Below are positions 35,712 through 43,797 of a DNA stretch of 58,731 nucleotides, piece after piece. Made by a program: the position numbers and the translations under genes. The notes beneath the pieces are model-generated. The model was not told the DNA's origin and searched no databases. It worked only from the letters and a program-made list of their open reading frames with translations. Numbering within the stretch: the stretch's first letter is position 1; every line of letters begins with the position of its first letter. The DNA is taken from the NCBI GenBank assembly GCA_913057945.1, contig CAJXOF010000018.1:1-58731 (forward strand), given 5' to 3'. Source of the DNA: an uncultured Hyphomonadaceae bacterium. GTDB lineage: Bacteria > Pseudomonadota > Alphaproteobacteria > Caulobacterales > Hyphomonadaceae.

Positions 35712-37115
35712 ATGACCTCTTCCCCCCCGATTCTCGACATTGCCGATTTCATTGCAGACCCGGTCGATGCCGCCGATTTCCCTGAGCGCTCTGTGCGCTA
35801 CTGGAACGCCCGCTGGGCCGCCGACCTCGGTCTGGATGATCTGGATGCGGAGAGCCAAGCCAGGCATTTCGGCCGGTTTGATCCCCTGCCCGGCAATCTC
35901 GAACGTCCGCTGGCCCTGCGCTATCACGGCCACCAGTTCGGCACCTACAATCCCCAGCTCGGCGACGGGCGCGGCTTCCTCTTCGCACAAATGCGCGATG
36001 ATCGCGGCCGCCTGCTGGACCTCGGTACGAAAGGCTCCGGACAGACCCCGTGGAGCCGGCAAGGCGATGGCCGCCTGACGCTCAAGGGCGGCGTCCGCGA
36101 AATCCTTGCCGCCAATTATCTCGAAGCGCTCGGCGTGAACACGTCGAAGCCCTTCGCGCTCGTCGAGACCGGCGAACAGCTGGCCCGCAATGACGAACCC
36201 TCGCCCACGCGCTCCGCCGTGCTCACCCGCCTCTCGCACAGCCATATCCGGTTCGGCAGCTTCCAGCGCCTCGCCTATCTGGAACAGGAAAAAGACCTCG
36301 CCCGGCTGGTCGACTATGTCGTGCGGAATTTCCATCCGGAGGCAGAGACCGCAGAGATGGGCCAGCAGGTCGTGAACATGCTCTCGGCCATATCCCATGC
36401 GACCGGCCACATGATCGGCCAGTGGATGGCCGCTGGCTTCGTGCACGGCGTCATGAACACGGACAATTTCAACGTCACCGGGGAGACCTTCGATTTCGGG
36501 CCGTGGCGCTTCCTACCCGTCTCCGACCCGAACTTCACCGCCGCCTATTTTGACCAGCAGGGTCTCTACCGGTTTGGCCGCCAGCCCCTTCAGGGCGGCT
36601 GGGCCCTGCAGCAACTCGCCTCGGCGCTGTTGCCGCTGGCAGAGGCCGAAGACCTGGCCTCAGGACTGAAGCCCTATGAACGCGCATATCAGGAAAGTTT
36701 CGTCGCCCACACGCACGCTCTCCTTGGTGTCGCCCCCCTGGGCGATCCTCAGGCGGACACGGAATTCCTGCAAGCCTTCTATGCCTGGATGACCGAAACT
36801 GGCGCGAGCTGGCCGCAAACCTTCTTCGACTGGTTCGGCGGTCGCACGAGCGCAGCGCGCGCCGCCGCGTCGCCCCTTGCGGCTCTCTACAAGGAAGATC
36901 GCTTCGTCCCGGTGCGCGAAGGCCTGATGGCCCGGACGCCGGTACGATCCGAGCGTCTTGAGCATGCCTATTTCCAGGCCCCTGCCCCGGTCAGCCTGCT
37001 GATTGAGGACGTCGAGGCGGTCTGGGCGCCGATTGCGGAATCTGATGACTGGTCTGCGCTTGAGACGAAGCTCAGCCATATCGAGCAGGCGCGCCTTGCC
37101 TATGACTGGGCCTGA
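35712..37115 (+). CDS. selO: Protein adenylyltransferase SelO (YdiU/UPF0061 family)
   Basis: A 467-residue pseudokinase-fold enzyme; the family transfers AMP from ATP to Ser, Thr or Tyr of target proteins in redox homeostasis. Conserved blocks: LRYHGHQFGTYNPQLGDGRG, LDLGTKGSGQTPWSRQGDGR, LTLKGGVREILAANYLEALG, FVHGVMNTDNFNV and DFGPWRF. In the usual FGFLD position the protein has WRFLP. There is no cysteine anywhere in the protein, so the C-terminal redox Cys/Sec seen in many relatives is absent. Starts 80 bp after the receptor stop and past its terminator, so it is a separate unit; convergent with the HNH gene. Confidence 0.93.
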   Translation: MTSSPPILDIADFIADPVDAADFPERSVRYWNARWAADLGLDDLDAESQARHFGRFDPLPGNLERPLALRYHGHQFGTYNPQLGDGRGFLFAQMRDDRGRLLDLGTKGSGQTPWSRQGDGRLTLKGGVREILAANYLEALGVNTSKPFALVETGEQLARNDEPSPTRSAVLTRLSHSHIRFGSFQRLAYLEQEKDLARLVDYVVRNFHPEAETAEMGQQVVNMLSAISHATGHMIGQWMAAGFVHGVMNTDNFNVTGETFDFGPWRFLPVSDPNFTAAYFDQQGLYRFGRQPLQGGWALQQLASALLPLAEAEDLASGLKPYERAYQESFVAHTHALLGVAPLGDPQADTEFLQAFYAWMTETGASWPQTFFDWFGGRTSAARAAASPLAALYKEDRFVPVREGLMARTPVRSERLEHAYFQAPAPVSLLIEDVEAVWAPIAESDDWSALETKLSHIEQARLAYDWA

Positions 37116-37124
37116 CCGCGCGGA

Positions 37125-37688
37125 TCAGCCTTCCAGTTCGATATCCCAATAGAGATAATCCATCCAGGTTTCATGGAGGTGGTTCGGCGGGAATTTCCGG
37201 CCGATTTCCTGAAGCTGGTAATTGTTCGGCCGGGCCGGGCGCCGCATCAGATGCATGTCCGTCTGCTTGAGCAGTTTGCCGCCTTTGCGGAGATTGCACG
37301 GGCTGCACGCGGCAACGATGTTTTCCCACGTCGTCCGACCGCCCTTGGAGCGCGGAATGACATGGTCGAAGGTCAGATTCTCCGACGTGCCGCAATAGGC
37401 GCACTCAAACCTGTCGCGCAGGAAGACATTGAAGCGGGTAAAGGCCGGCGGGCGATCCTGCCGGACGAAATCCCTCAGCGCAATGACGCTCGGCAAACGG
37501 AATTCCGTGCTCGGGCTGCGCACGACATAATCATATTCTGCAATGATATCGACACGATCCAGGAAAACGGCCTTGACCACTTCCTGCCAGGGCCAGAGCG
37601 ATAGCGGATAATAGGAAAGCGGCCTGAAATCGGCATTCAATACCAGAGCGGGCCGGCCGCTCGGGGGGGCCGAAATGATCTCAGCCAT
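37125..37688 (-). CDS. HNH endonuclease family protein
   Basis: A 187-residue protein. The N-terminal half (ALVLNADFRPLSYYPLSLWP) is typical of a stand-alone HNH family common in alphaproteobacteria. The HNH motif is complete: FECAYCGTSENLTFDHVIPR, then SKGGRTTWENIVAACSPCN with two CxxC zinc knuckles. Its role is unknown; the family is conserved and usually single copy, so it is unlikely to be a selfish element. The start ATG lies inside a perfect 8-bp hairpin with the ribosome-binding site. The frame continues 42 codons further up without conserved features. Confidence 0.9.
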   Translation of the reverse strand: MAEIISAPPSGRPALVLNADFRPLSYYPLSLWPWQEVVKAVFLDRVDIIAEYDYVVRSPSTEFRLPSVIALRDFVRQDRPPAFTRFNVFLRDRFECAYCGTSENLTFDHVIPRSKGGRTTWENIVAACSPCNLRKGGKLLKQTDMHLMRRPARPNNYQLQEIGRKFPPNHLHETWMDYLYWDIELEG

Positions 37689-37703
37689 GGAGTGCCTCCA
37701 TGG
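37685..37703 (-). promoter_or_regulatory. Hairpin enclosing ribosome-binding site and start codon of the HNH gene
   Basis: CCATGGAG and CTCCATGG are perfect inverted repeats with a 3-nt spacer. On the coding strand the left arm contains the GGAGG-type site and the right arm contains the start ATG (37688-37686), so an 8-bp stem would close the whole initiation region. The left arm also has an ATG opening a 6-codon frame that ends in TGA overlapping the HNH start. Confidence 0.5.
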
Positions 37704-37828
37704 ACCTGAGATAGTATGCTTGCTCGAACCGACTGAAGGCGTAGCTCCTTTTCGTCTCGCCCCTGCTTTAGGTGATTCACATAATGAGATTATGACAGTT
37801 CCGGCGTTTTGCAACGCTTTCCGGACTG

Positions 37829-38476
37829 TCAGGCCTGAGGGCTGGGCTGGGCTGCCTTGGCGCGCCGGTCATTGATCCAGCCCCAGAGCAGATGGGCCGC
37901 GACGCCGCGATACGGCTGCCAGCAGGCTGCGTGCGCCGTGAATTCCTTGATTTCCATACGGGTTTCAGCCTCGGAGAGCAGCTTGTGCGCCTCCATCAGG
38001 CCGACATCTCCGACCGGAAAGGCGTCCATCGCGCCGACCGAGTAGAGCAGGAACAATTCTGCAGTCCAGGGACCGATCCCCTTCACAGACACGAGTTCCT
38101 TGCGCGCCAGATCGAGGTCTGACGCACACACCCGCTCCAGGTCGAGCAGGCCGGTCGTCATCGCTTCGGCAATGGACACCATGTGGCGCACCTTGGGCCG
38201 GGACATGCCGCAGGCCCGGATTGCTTCGGGATCTGCGGCCAGCACGGCCTCCGGCGTCACCTCACCAAACATCGCCTCGGTCCGGCCCCAGATCGTGCCC
38301 GCCGCCTTGGTGGACAGCTGCTGATAGGCAATCAGCCGGCACAGGGCGGCGTAGCAGGGGTCGCCCACCCGCCATTCCGGCACGCCCAATTCCTCATAGG
38401 CTCGTCCCAGCGCAGGATCTGCCGCGGCGAGTGTCTTGCACGCCGTTGTCAGCTTCCGCCGCGAGGGCGCGGTCAA
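37829..38476 (-). CDS. DNA-3-methyladenine glycosylase (AlkA-like, HhH-GPD)
   Basis: A 215-residue base-excision enzyme removing alkylated purines. The helix-hairpin-helix is VSVKGIGPWTAELFLLYSVG and the catalytic Asp is in DAFPVGDVGL, the GPD motif. AYQQLSTKAAGTIW is the conserved N-terminal helix. No iron-sulfur cluster. The TTG start overlaps the upstream gene's TGA (TTGA), the last member of a six-gene leftward operon. The short catalytic-only form lacks the Ada-like domain of E. coli AlkA. Confidence 0.9.
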   Translation of the reverse strand: MTAPSRRKLTTACKTLAAADPALGRAYEELGVPEWRVGDPCYAALCRLIAYQQLSTKAAGTIWGRTEAMFGEVTPEAVLAADPEAIRACGMSRPKVRHMVSIAEAMTTGLLDLERVCASDLDLARKELVSVKGIGPWTAELFLLYSVGAMDAFPVGDVGLMEAHKLLSEAETRMEIKEFTAHAACWQPYRGVAAHLLWGWINDRRAKAAQPSPQA

Positions 38477-39492
38477 TAGCCCGGCTCCGGTAGCTTGCCG
38501 AGCGGGATCAGGCCCATCTTCACCTCATTGTCCTTGATGGTGAAGGTCAGGAAACCGCCATCGGCGGATGAGGTTTCCAGCAGGGTCAGGATGGCATTCT
38601 CCTGCTGCCCGAGTCGGCCGGACACTTCCAGCGCGTCACGCAATTCGTCCGCATCCTCGATACGTACGCCGAACGAGCCATTGGCCCGGCCATCGTCAAA
38701 CGCGAGGTCGCCCTTCAGGCCAAGATCCAGCGGGCCCCAATCCAGCAGGGCCTGCGCAATCTCGACCGCGCCGTCTTCCTGCACCAGCGCGCGGTGGAAC
38801 CGGCTGGTATCCCCGCCGCTGCGGGCCCAGGCCGGAAAGAAGCTGCGCACTTCGCCAATCAGGCGCGACGGGCCGATCGTGTCGCCCAGGAATTCGGCCC
38901 CTTCCGGCGCCGCATTGATCACCAGCCGGTCCCATTGCACAGCAACCATGAGATCGTCTTCAGCGCCTTCGCGGGGTTTCAGATTCAGGGAAAAGCCCGT
39001 GGCCGCATAGGTCTCGCCATCAATCAGCGCCGTGGCATTACCCAATTGGAGCCCGATCCGCTCGATGGTCTCCGAATTCCAGGAAAAGCTCGCCGCCGAT
39101 GTCTTGTCCACCGTCACCGTCTGGCGCAGTCCGCCCGGCTCGGTCACGAGATTGCGGCCCGGCGAATAGGCGATCACATGCTGCCAGTTCCAGGGCTGCA
39201 TCACGAGGCGTAGCTGTTCGCCTTCCCAGCGCGAGGCGCCAGCGGGCTGGTAGACCGGATCGTCCACGACCAGTTCAAACCGGTAGGGAAAGCCGCCCAG
39301 CGATTTGGCGGAATATTCAACCACCGTCCCGCGCGCCTGTTCGCCTGCGATCCACTGGTCGATGCCCTTGTCGATCTGCGCCTTTGCAAAGAGCCAATAG
39401 CCTGTCCATGCGCCGACAAGAATCAGCAGCAGGACAAAAGGCAGGTACAGCCAGAAACGGGATTTTTTCCGGGTGGTGGAAGGTTCGACCAT
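38473..39492 (-). CDS. DUF2125 domain-containing membrane-anchored protein
   Basis: A 339-residue protein. A basic N-terminus (EPSTTRKKSRFWL) precedes one membrane helix (about 13-35), then a periplasmic beta-rich domain with SLGGFPYRFELVVDDPVYQ, LRLVMQPWNWQHVIAYSPG and LAFDDGRANGSFGVR, matching the alphaproteobacterial DUF2125 family. Function unknown; from the fold it may resemble lipid-transport or envelope assembly proteins, which is inference. 24 bp after plsC, and overlapping the glycosylase start by 4 bp. Confidence 0.88.
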   Translation of the reverse strand: MVEPSTTRKKSRFWLYLPFVLLLILVGAWTGYWLFAKAQIDKGIDQWIAGEQARGTVVEYSAKSLGGFPYRFELVVDDPVYQPAGASRWEGEQLRLVMQPWNWQHVIAYSPGRNLVTEPGGLRQTVTVDKTSAASFSWNSETIERIGLQLGNATALIDGETYAATGFSLNLKPREGAEDDLMVAVQWDRLVINAAPEGAEFLGDTIGPSRLIGEVRSFFPAWARSGGDTSRFHRALVQEDGAVEIAQALLDWGPLDLGLKGDLAFDDGRANGSFGVRIEDADELRDALEVSGRLGQQENAILTLLETSSADGGFLTFTIKDNEVKMGLIPLGKLPEPGY

Positions 39493-39516
39493 TGAGACAT
39501 CCTGAAAAAGGAGGGG

Positions 39517-40257
39517 TTATCGGGCGAGGCGACCCTGCACGGTGCGTCCCTCAGCCACAAGAGCGTCTGTGGCGGACTCCAGTTCCGATTGCAGCCGGGC
39601 CATCAATTGCCTGCGCGGCAGGCCCGCCGGGACGGGCGGCAGGATTTCGTAGACGATCTTGCCTTTGCTGCGTTTCAGGCCCCGCCCCGGCCAGCACAGG
39701 CCCGCATTGGTCGCCACCGGCACGATGGGCGCTTCGATCCCTTTCGCCAGCGCGGAGATCCCTGCCGCAAAATATGCCGGTTCCGCGCCGGGCGCTGTGC
39801 GTGTGCCTTCGGGGAAGATGACGATCTGGCGGCCATCCTCTGCGCGGTCCTTCGCCTCGGTGACCATCTTCTTCAGCGTCTTCGTGTTCCCCGCCCGGTC
39901 AATCGGGATCATCGCGGCTTTCAGCGCATACCAGCCAAGGAAAGGATACCAGAGCAATTCCTGTTTCAGGATGATGGCCGGTTGCGGCGTCACGAGTGTC
40001 GGGATGAACACGTCCAGCATGCAATGATGCTTGCCAGCATAGATGATCGTCCCGCGCGGCATGTTCTGGCGCCCGCGAATCTCGACCTCGATTCCGCAGA
40101 TCACCTTCAGGCCCCAGATCAGGCCCCTTGCATACTGGCGGATGCCCCAGAAGATCACCGATTTAGGCAGGATCAGGGTCGGCAGCAACAGGATCCCCAG
40201 CACGGCCATCAGGCCGTACATCCAGATCACGAACAGGATCGAACGAAACATCATCAT
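39517..40257 (-). CDS. plsC: 1-acyl-sn-glycerol-3-phosphate acyltransferase
   Basis: A 246-residue membrane-associated acyltransferase that makes phosphatidic acid from lysophosphatidic acid. The catalytic HX4D motif reads AGKHHCMLDVF, and the acceptor-binding motif is IFPEGTRTAPG; PVATNAGLCWPGRG is the fourth conserved block. The N-terminus has a hydrophobic anchor (ILFVIWMYGLMAVLGILLL). Three consecutive Met codons open the frame and any could be used. Lies 19 bp after the YdcF gene in the ftsEX operon. Confidence 0.92.
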   Translation of the reverse strand: MMMFRSILFVIWMYGLMAVLGILLLPTLILPKSVIFWGIRQYARGLIWGLKVICGIEVEIRGRQNMPRGTIIYAGKHHCMLDVFIPTLVTPQPAIILKQELLWYPFLGWYALKAAMIPIDRAGNTKTLKKMVTEAKDRAEDGRQIVIFPEGTRTAPGAEPAYFAAGISALAKGIEAPIVPVATNAGLCWPGRGLKRSKGKIVYEILPPVPAGLPRRQLMARLQSELESATDALVAEGRTVQGRLAR

Positions 40258-40276
40258 ATCGCTACCAGATAGGTCA

Positions 40277-40867
40277 TCATTCGAAGGTCGTCACCCGCCA
40301 CTTCGCCCATTCGAGGACAACGCCTCGGAAGGAATCCGGATCGGTCCAGATCGAGGCGGGGTCGTTCACCGTACGCACAGGCCACGCAATCAGCTCGATA
40401 TCCGGCATGGCCGTCTCCAGCACGATCAGGCTACGCGCCATGTGATAGTCCGACGTGACGATGATCAGGCTCTTGTAGCCCTGCTCATAGGCCCAGGCTG
40501 CCGTCTCGTCCGCATTGCCCCGCGTCGACTCGGCGACATAGCCAATATCGACGCAACACGCCCAGACCTCTTCCGAACCGCCCGCCAACGCGATCAGGTC
40601 TTCCACGGGCACATCCGGATTGACGCCCGAGATCAGCAAACGCTGGCCCCGCCCTTCCGTGACCAGTTCCACGCCTGCCGCGATGCGCAAGCCCGACCCG
40701 CCGGTCAGCGCCACGATGGCATCGGCCGTTACGTCTGGCGAATGGTCGGCGCGCGCGGCGCGATTGGCGAACAGGACAAAATCCACCGCCGCCAGGAGCA
40801 GTGCGGCCAATACGATCGCCGGAACCACACCGAAACGTCGCTTCCGTAACCGTCTTTCACCGCTCAC
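40277..40867 (-). CDS. YdcF family protein (DUF218)
   Basis: A 196-residue envelope protein with a basic N-terminus and one membrane helix (VVPAIVLAALLLAAVDFVLF), then the DUF218 domain: ADAIVALTGGSGLRIAAGVEL, LISGVNP, RGNADETAAWAYEQGYKSLI and VTSDYHMARSLI. E. coli relatives include SanA and YdcF; an envelope role is likely. GTG start overlaps the TGA of ftsX (GTGA), so the two are coupled. Confidence 0.88.
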   Translation of the reverse strand: MSGERRLRKRRFGVVPAIVLAALLLAAVDFVLFANRAARADHSPDVTADAIVALTGGSGLRIAAGVELVTEGRGQRLLISGVNPDVPVEDLIALAGGSEEVWACCVDIGYVAESTRGNADETAAWAYEQGYKSLIIVTSDYHMARSLIVLETAMPDIELIAWPVRTVNDPASIWTDPDSFRGVVLEWAKWRVTTFE

Positions 40868-41733
40868 ATGACACTCTTCAGGGAACGTATGACGGTCACG
40901 CGCGCGGCAATCCGCGCCGCCAGCCCGGCAATCACAGGCGTCAGGACGAGGATCAGCAGGTCCTGGAAATCGAGACTCAACTCCGGCAGCAGGCCGGTAC
41001 GGGCGCCACTGGAATGTACAGCAAAGATCATCGCGGCCGCCGCGCCGAGCGCCAGCAGGGCTCCGACGGCGCCGGCTCTCAGCCCCAGCAGCCAGAAACG
41101 CCGCTCAAACAGGCCGGCAATATAGCGGTCCCGCGCGCCCGCCAGATGCAACACATCCACAATATCCCGCCGCGCCAGCAGCGCCGCATGTGTCGCGAAC
41201 GCGATCACCGCCACAGCGGTCGATGCCAGCAAGGCCACCGCCGTCAACGCCACCAGCCGCGCAATCGCCAGCATCCGGCGTACATCGCCCGCCCAATCGG
41301 CATGTTCGTCCACGGCATTCGCAAATCCGGCCTCGGTGAGCCGTCGCTCCAACGTCGGCCCGATGAACTGCGCGTCCGGCTCAGCGGTCACCGCGATCAG
41401 CTGCGGCAGGGGCAGGCTCTCCGGCAGGCCGCGGCTGCCGAAATTCGGCTCCAGCAAGGCGTCGATCTCCGCCTTGGACAACAGGCGCGCCTCTTTCACG
41501 CCCTCGGTAGCCTCGATCAGCTTGCGCGCCGATTCGGCGCCCCGGCGGTCTGCATCCGGCAGGGAGACCGTCAGTTCGCCCTCAACTTCAGCCGTCCAGC
41601 TGCGCGCCGCGCCATAGGTGGATTTCGCCGACAGGGTCGCCAGCGCCGCCAGGAAGCAGAGCGCGCCCACGACAAAGAACAGCGCCATTTCGCGCGCATC
41701 CTCAACAGGCAGGAGCGGGGTTTCCTTCGCCAT
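40864..41733 (-). CDS. ftsX: Cell division protein FtsX
   Basis: A 289-residue permease-like subunit of the FtsEX complex, which controls peptidoglycan hydrolases at the septum. TM1 (about 16-36) is followed by a periplasmic domain of some 110 residues, then three helices near residues 160-190, 210-235 and 255-280, with ARDIVDVLHLAGARDRYIAGLF as the conserved cytoplasmic stretch. It starts 2 bp after ftsE stops. The sequence is alanine- and leucine-rich and divergent from E. coli, but order and topology fix it. Confidence 0.9.
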   Translation of the reverse strand: MAKETPLLPVEDAREMALFFVVGALCFLAALATLSAKSTYGAARSWTAEVEGELTVSLPDADRRGAESARKLIEATEGVKEARLLSKAEIDALLEPNFGSRGLPESLPLPQLIAVTAEPDAQFIGPTLERRLTEAGFANAVDEHADWAGDVRRMLAIARLVALTAVALLASTAVAVIAFATHAALLARRDIVDVLHLAGARDRYIAGLFERRFWLLGLRAGAVGALLALGAAAAMIFAVHSSGARTGLLPELSLDFQDLLILVLTPVIAGLAARIAARVTVIRSLKSVM

Positions 41734-41735
41734 GC

Positions 41736-42485
41736 CTATTCCGCCGCCTTCGCAATATCCGTCCGGCGACGCGCCACCGGGCCATATTCCACATCCTGCA
41801 CCAACAGGCCGTGCTGCAGGCGGAAGACCGGTGCCTCGACCTGGCGCACCAGGCCCAGATCATGCGTCGCGATGATGACGGTGGTCGCGCGGCGCTTGTT
41901 CAGCTCAAGGAACAGCCGCATCAGGCGCGAGCCCATTTCCGGATCGACGTTGCCGGTCGGCTCGTCGGCGATCAGGATATCGGGCTGGGTCACCACGGCA
42001 CGGGCAATCGCCACGCGCTGCTGTTCCCCGCCCGACAGGGTCGGCGGGCGCGCATGCATCCGTTCGCCAAGGCCCACCCAGGCCAGCAATTCCTCGACAT
42101 CGCTGCGATAGGTCGACTCTTTCCGGCCCAGTACCCGCAATGGCAGCGCGACATTCTCATACGCTGTGAGATGGTCCAGCAGGCGGAATTCCTGGAATAC
42201 AACGCCCACCCGGCGGCGCAGCGCCGACAGCTGGTCGCGCGTCAGGCGGCTGGTCGGGCGTCCGAACAGGGAGACTTCTCCCTGCGAGGGCTTCAGGGCC
42301 AGATAAAGCAGCTTCAGCAGGCTGGTCTTGCCTGCACCCGAGGCGCCGGTCAGAAAGCTGAATGATCCGGGTTTCAGGACCAGATCAATCCCGCTAAGGA
42401 TATCCTCTGACGTGTCATAGCGCAGCGACACACCATCGAGGCGTACGGCAACATCGTCAAACAGGTCGTGGCGGGAAAGAGTCAT
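41736..42485 (-). CDS. ftsE: Cell division ATP-binding protein FtsE
   Basis: A 249-residue ABC ATPase. Walker A is TGASGAGKTSLLKLL, the signature LSGGEQQRVAIARA, Walker B ILIADEPTGNVDP, and the switch histidine in IATHDLGL. VGVVFQEFRLLDHLTAYENVALPL is the FtsE-type Q-loop region. It is the first of the leftward run ftsE - ftsX - ydcF - plsC - DUF2125 - alkA and is divergent from the zinc-ribbon gene with 62 bp between. Confidence 0.94.
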   Translation of the reverse strand: MTLSRHDLFDDVAVRLDGVSLRYDTSEDILSGIDLVLKPGSFSFLTGASGAGKTSLLKLLYLALKPSQGEVSLFGRPTSRLTRDQLSALRRRVGVVFQEFRLLDHLTAYENVALPLRVLGRKESTYRSDVEELLAWVGLGERMHARPPTLSGGEQQRVAIARAVVTQPDILIADEPTGNVDPEMGSRLMRLFLELNKRRATTVIIATHDLGLVRQVEAPVFRLQHGLLVQDVEYGPVARRRTDIAKAAE

Positions 42486-42547
42486 GGGCTCCTGTCCTGT
42501 GCGCGGGCGAATGGATTATTGGGGCGAATTGCGGGAAACACCAAGAC

Positions 42548-43264
42548 ATGATCCTCACCTGTCCCAATTGTGAAACCCAGTATTTCGCCGATGACTCAAC
42601 AATCGGTGAAAGCGGCCGCACTGTGAAGTGCGCAGCCTGTGGTGGATCCTGGTTTGTCGAACCGAAACATCTGGGCGAGACCGTCCGGCGCACGCCTGCC
42701 GCTGCACATGAAATCTATCGCGAGAAAGTCCGCGAACAGCGCCGCCGCAAGAGCCGCACAGCCGCCCTGCTGTCGTGGCTGGTCACTGCCGGGGTCTTCT
42801 TTGCACTGGGCGTCGCCGCCATCATGTACCGCAATGAAGTGGTGAAGCTCTGGCCCGAGGCCGGCAGCATCTACACGCAGATCGGCTTCAATGTGAACCG
42901 GTTCGGGCTCGACTTCGAAGACATCCAGCGCAGCCGCACCTTCAATGACACGATTCCCATTGTCACGGTGGCCGGCAAGGCGCTCAACATTTCCCGCTCC
43001 ACGGTCGAGACGCCCGCTGTGCGCGTGGATCTGAAGGATGAGCGCGGCATCATTGTCGCCACCACCTATGGCCGTATCCGTCCCGACCGTCTGGCCGCCG
43101 GAGACGCCGGCACATTCCAGGTCGTGGTCGAACAGGCGCCCATGGAAAGCTTCGAGATCGAACTCAAATTCGTTGATCTCACCGACATTCCGCCCCGCGA
43201 CGAAACCCCAGACCCGACCGCCGAAGACCTGATGGCCCCTGAAACGGAAACCCCTGCCGAATGA
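42548..43264 (+). CDS. Zinc-ribbon (MJ0042-type) membrane protein with DUF3426-like domain
   Basis: A 238-residue protein. The N-terminal finger MILTCPNCETQYFADDS then VKCAACGGSWFVEP is the MJ0042 zinc ribbon. A membrane helix lies at about residues 75-97 (TAALLSWLVTAGVFFALGVA), and the periplasmic part contains ITVAGKALNIS-like IVTVAGKALNIS and DAGTFQVVVEQAP, similar to DUF3426. Function unknown; the family sits beside ftsE in many alphaproteobacteria. Its TGA overlaps the ATG of the phosphoribosyltransferase (ATGA). Confidence 0.88.
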   Translation: MILTCPNCETQYFADDSTIGESGRTVKCAACGGSWFVEPKHLGETVRRTPAAAHEIYREKVREQRRRKSRTAALLSWLVTAGVFFALGVAAIMYRNEVVKLWPEAGSIYTQIGFNVNRFGLDFEDIQRSRTFNDTIPIVTVAGKALNISRSTVETPAVRVDLKDERGIIVATTYGRIRPDRLAAGDAGTFQVVVEQAPMESFEIELKFVDLTDIPPRDETPDPTAEDLMAPETETPAE

Positions 43265-43791
43265 CCGACCTGCCCAAGATCGAAGTAATTGTCCCGGAAG
43301 ACGAACTGCTGGCCCAGATCGACAAGCTGGCCGAAACGCTGGCCCCGCGCCTGACGGGGGAGTGGACCATTGTCTCGATCCTGATCGGCGCCACGCCCTT
43401 CACGGCGGATTTGATGAAGGCCCTCGCCCGGCGCGATATCCATCCGACGCTCGACGTGATCTGGCTGGAATCCTATCGCGATGCCCGCGAGAGTTCCGGC
43501 CGCGTGGTCGTGCGCGCCGACCTGGCCCGCTCGGTGAAGGACAGGGGCGTTATCATTCTGGATGATGTGTTCGATACGGGCCGGACGCTGGCTTTCGCCA
43601 AGACTCATTTGCAGGCCAAGGGGGCCCGCGAAGTCATCACCTGCGCGCTAACACAGAAACCGTGGGCCCCGCGCGGCGCCGACGGCGTCGACTATTGCGC
43701 CATCGACGCACCCGGTCGCTACCTCGTCGGCTACGGCATGGACGATGCCGGCAAATATCGCGGCCTGCCCTATATCGGCGCGCTGGACTGA
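43261..43791 (+). CDS. hpt: Hypoxanthine/guanine-type phosphoribosyltransferase
   Basis: A 176-residue purine salvage enzyme. The PRPP-binding motif is VIILDDVFDTGRTLAFA; VSILIGATPFTADLMKAL is the first loop and DYCAIDAPGRYLVGYGMDDAGKYRGLPYIG is matched in pieces by the hpt C-terminus (GYGMDD and LPYIG). It converts hypoxanthine, possibly guanine, to the nucleotide. Coupled to the upstream zinc-ribbon gene by an ATGA overlap. Confidence 0.9.
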   Translation: MTDLPKIEVIVPEDELLAQIDKLAETLAPRLTGEWTIVSILIGATPFTADLMKALARRDIHPTLDVIWLESYRDARESSGRVVVRADLARSVKDRGVIILDDVFDTGRTLAFAKTHLQAKGAREVITCALTQKPWAPRGADGVDYCAIDAPGRYLVGYGMDDAGKYRGLPYIGALD

Positions 43792-43797
43792 TAACCC

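Noticed and set aside
37125..37688. HNH nuclease as a homing or phage element
   Set aside because: It belongs to a conserved stand-alone chromosomal family, with no intron, intein or repeats at its borders.
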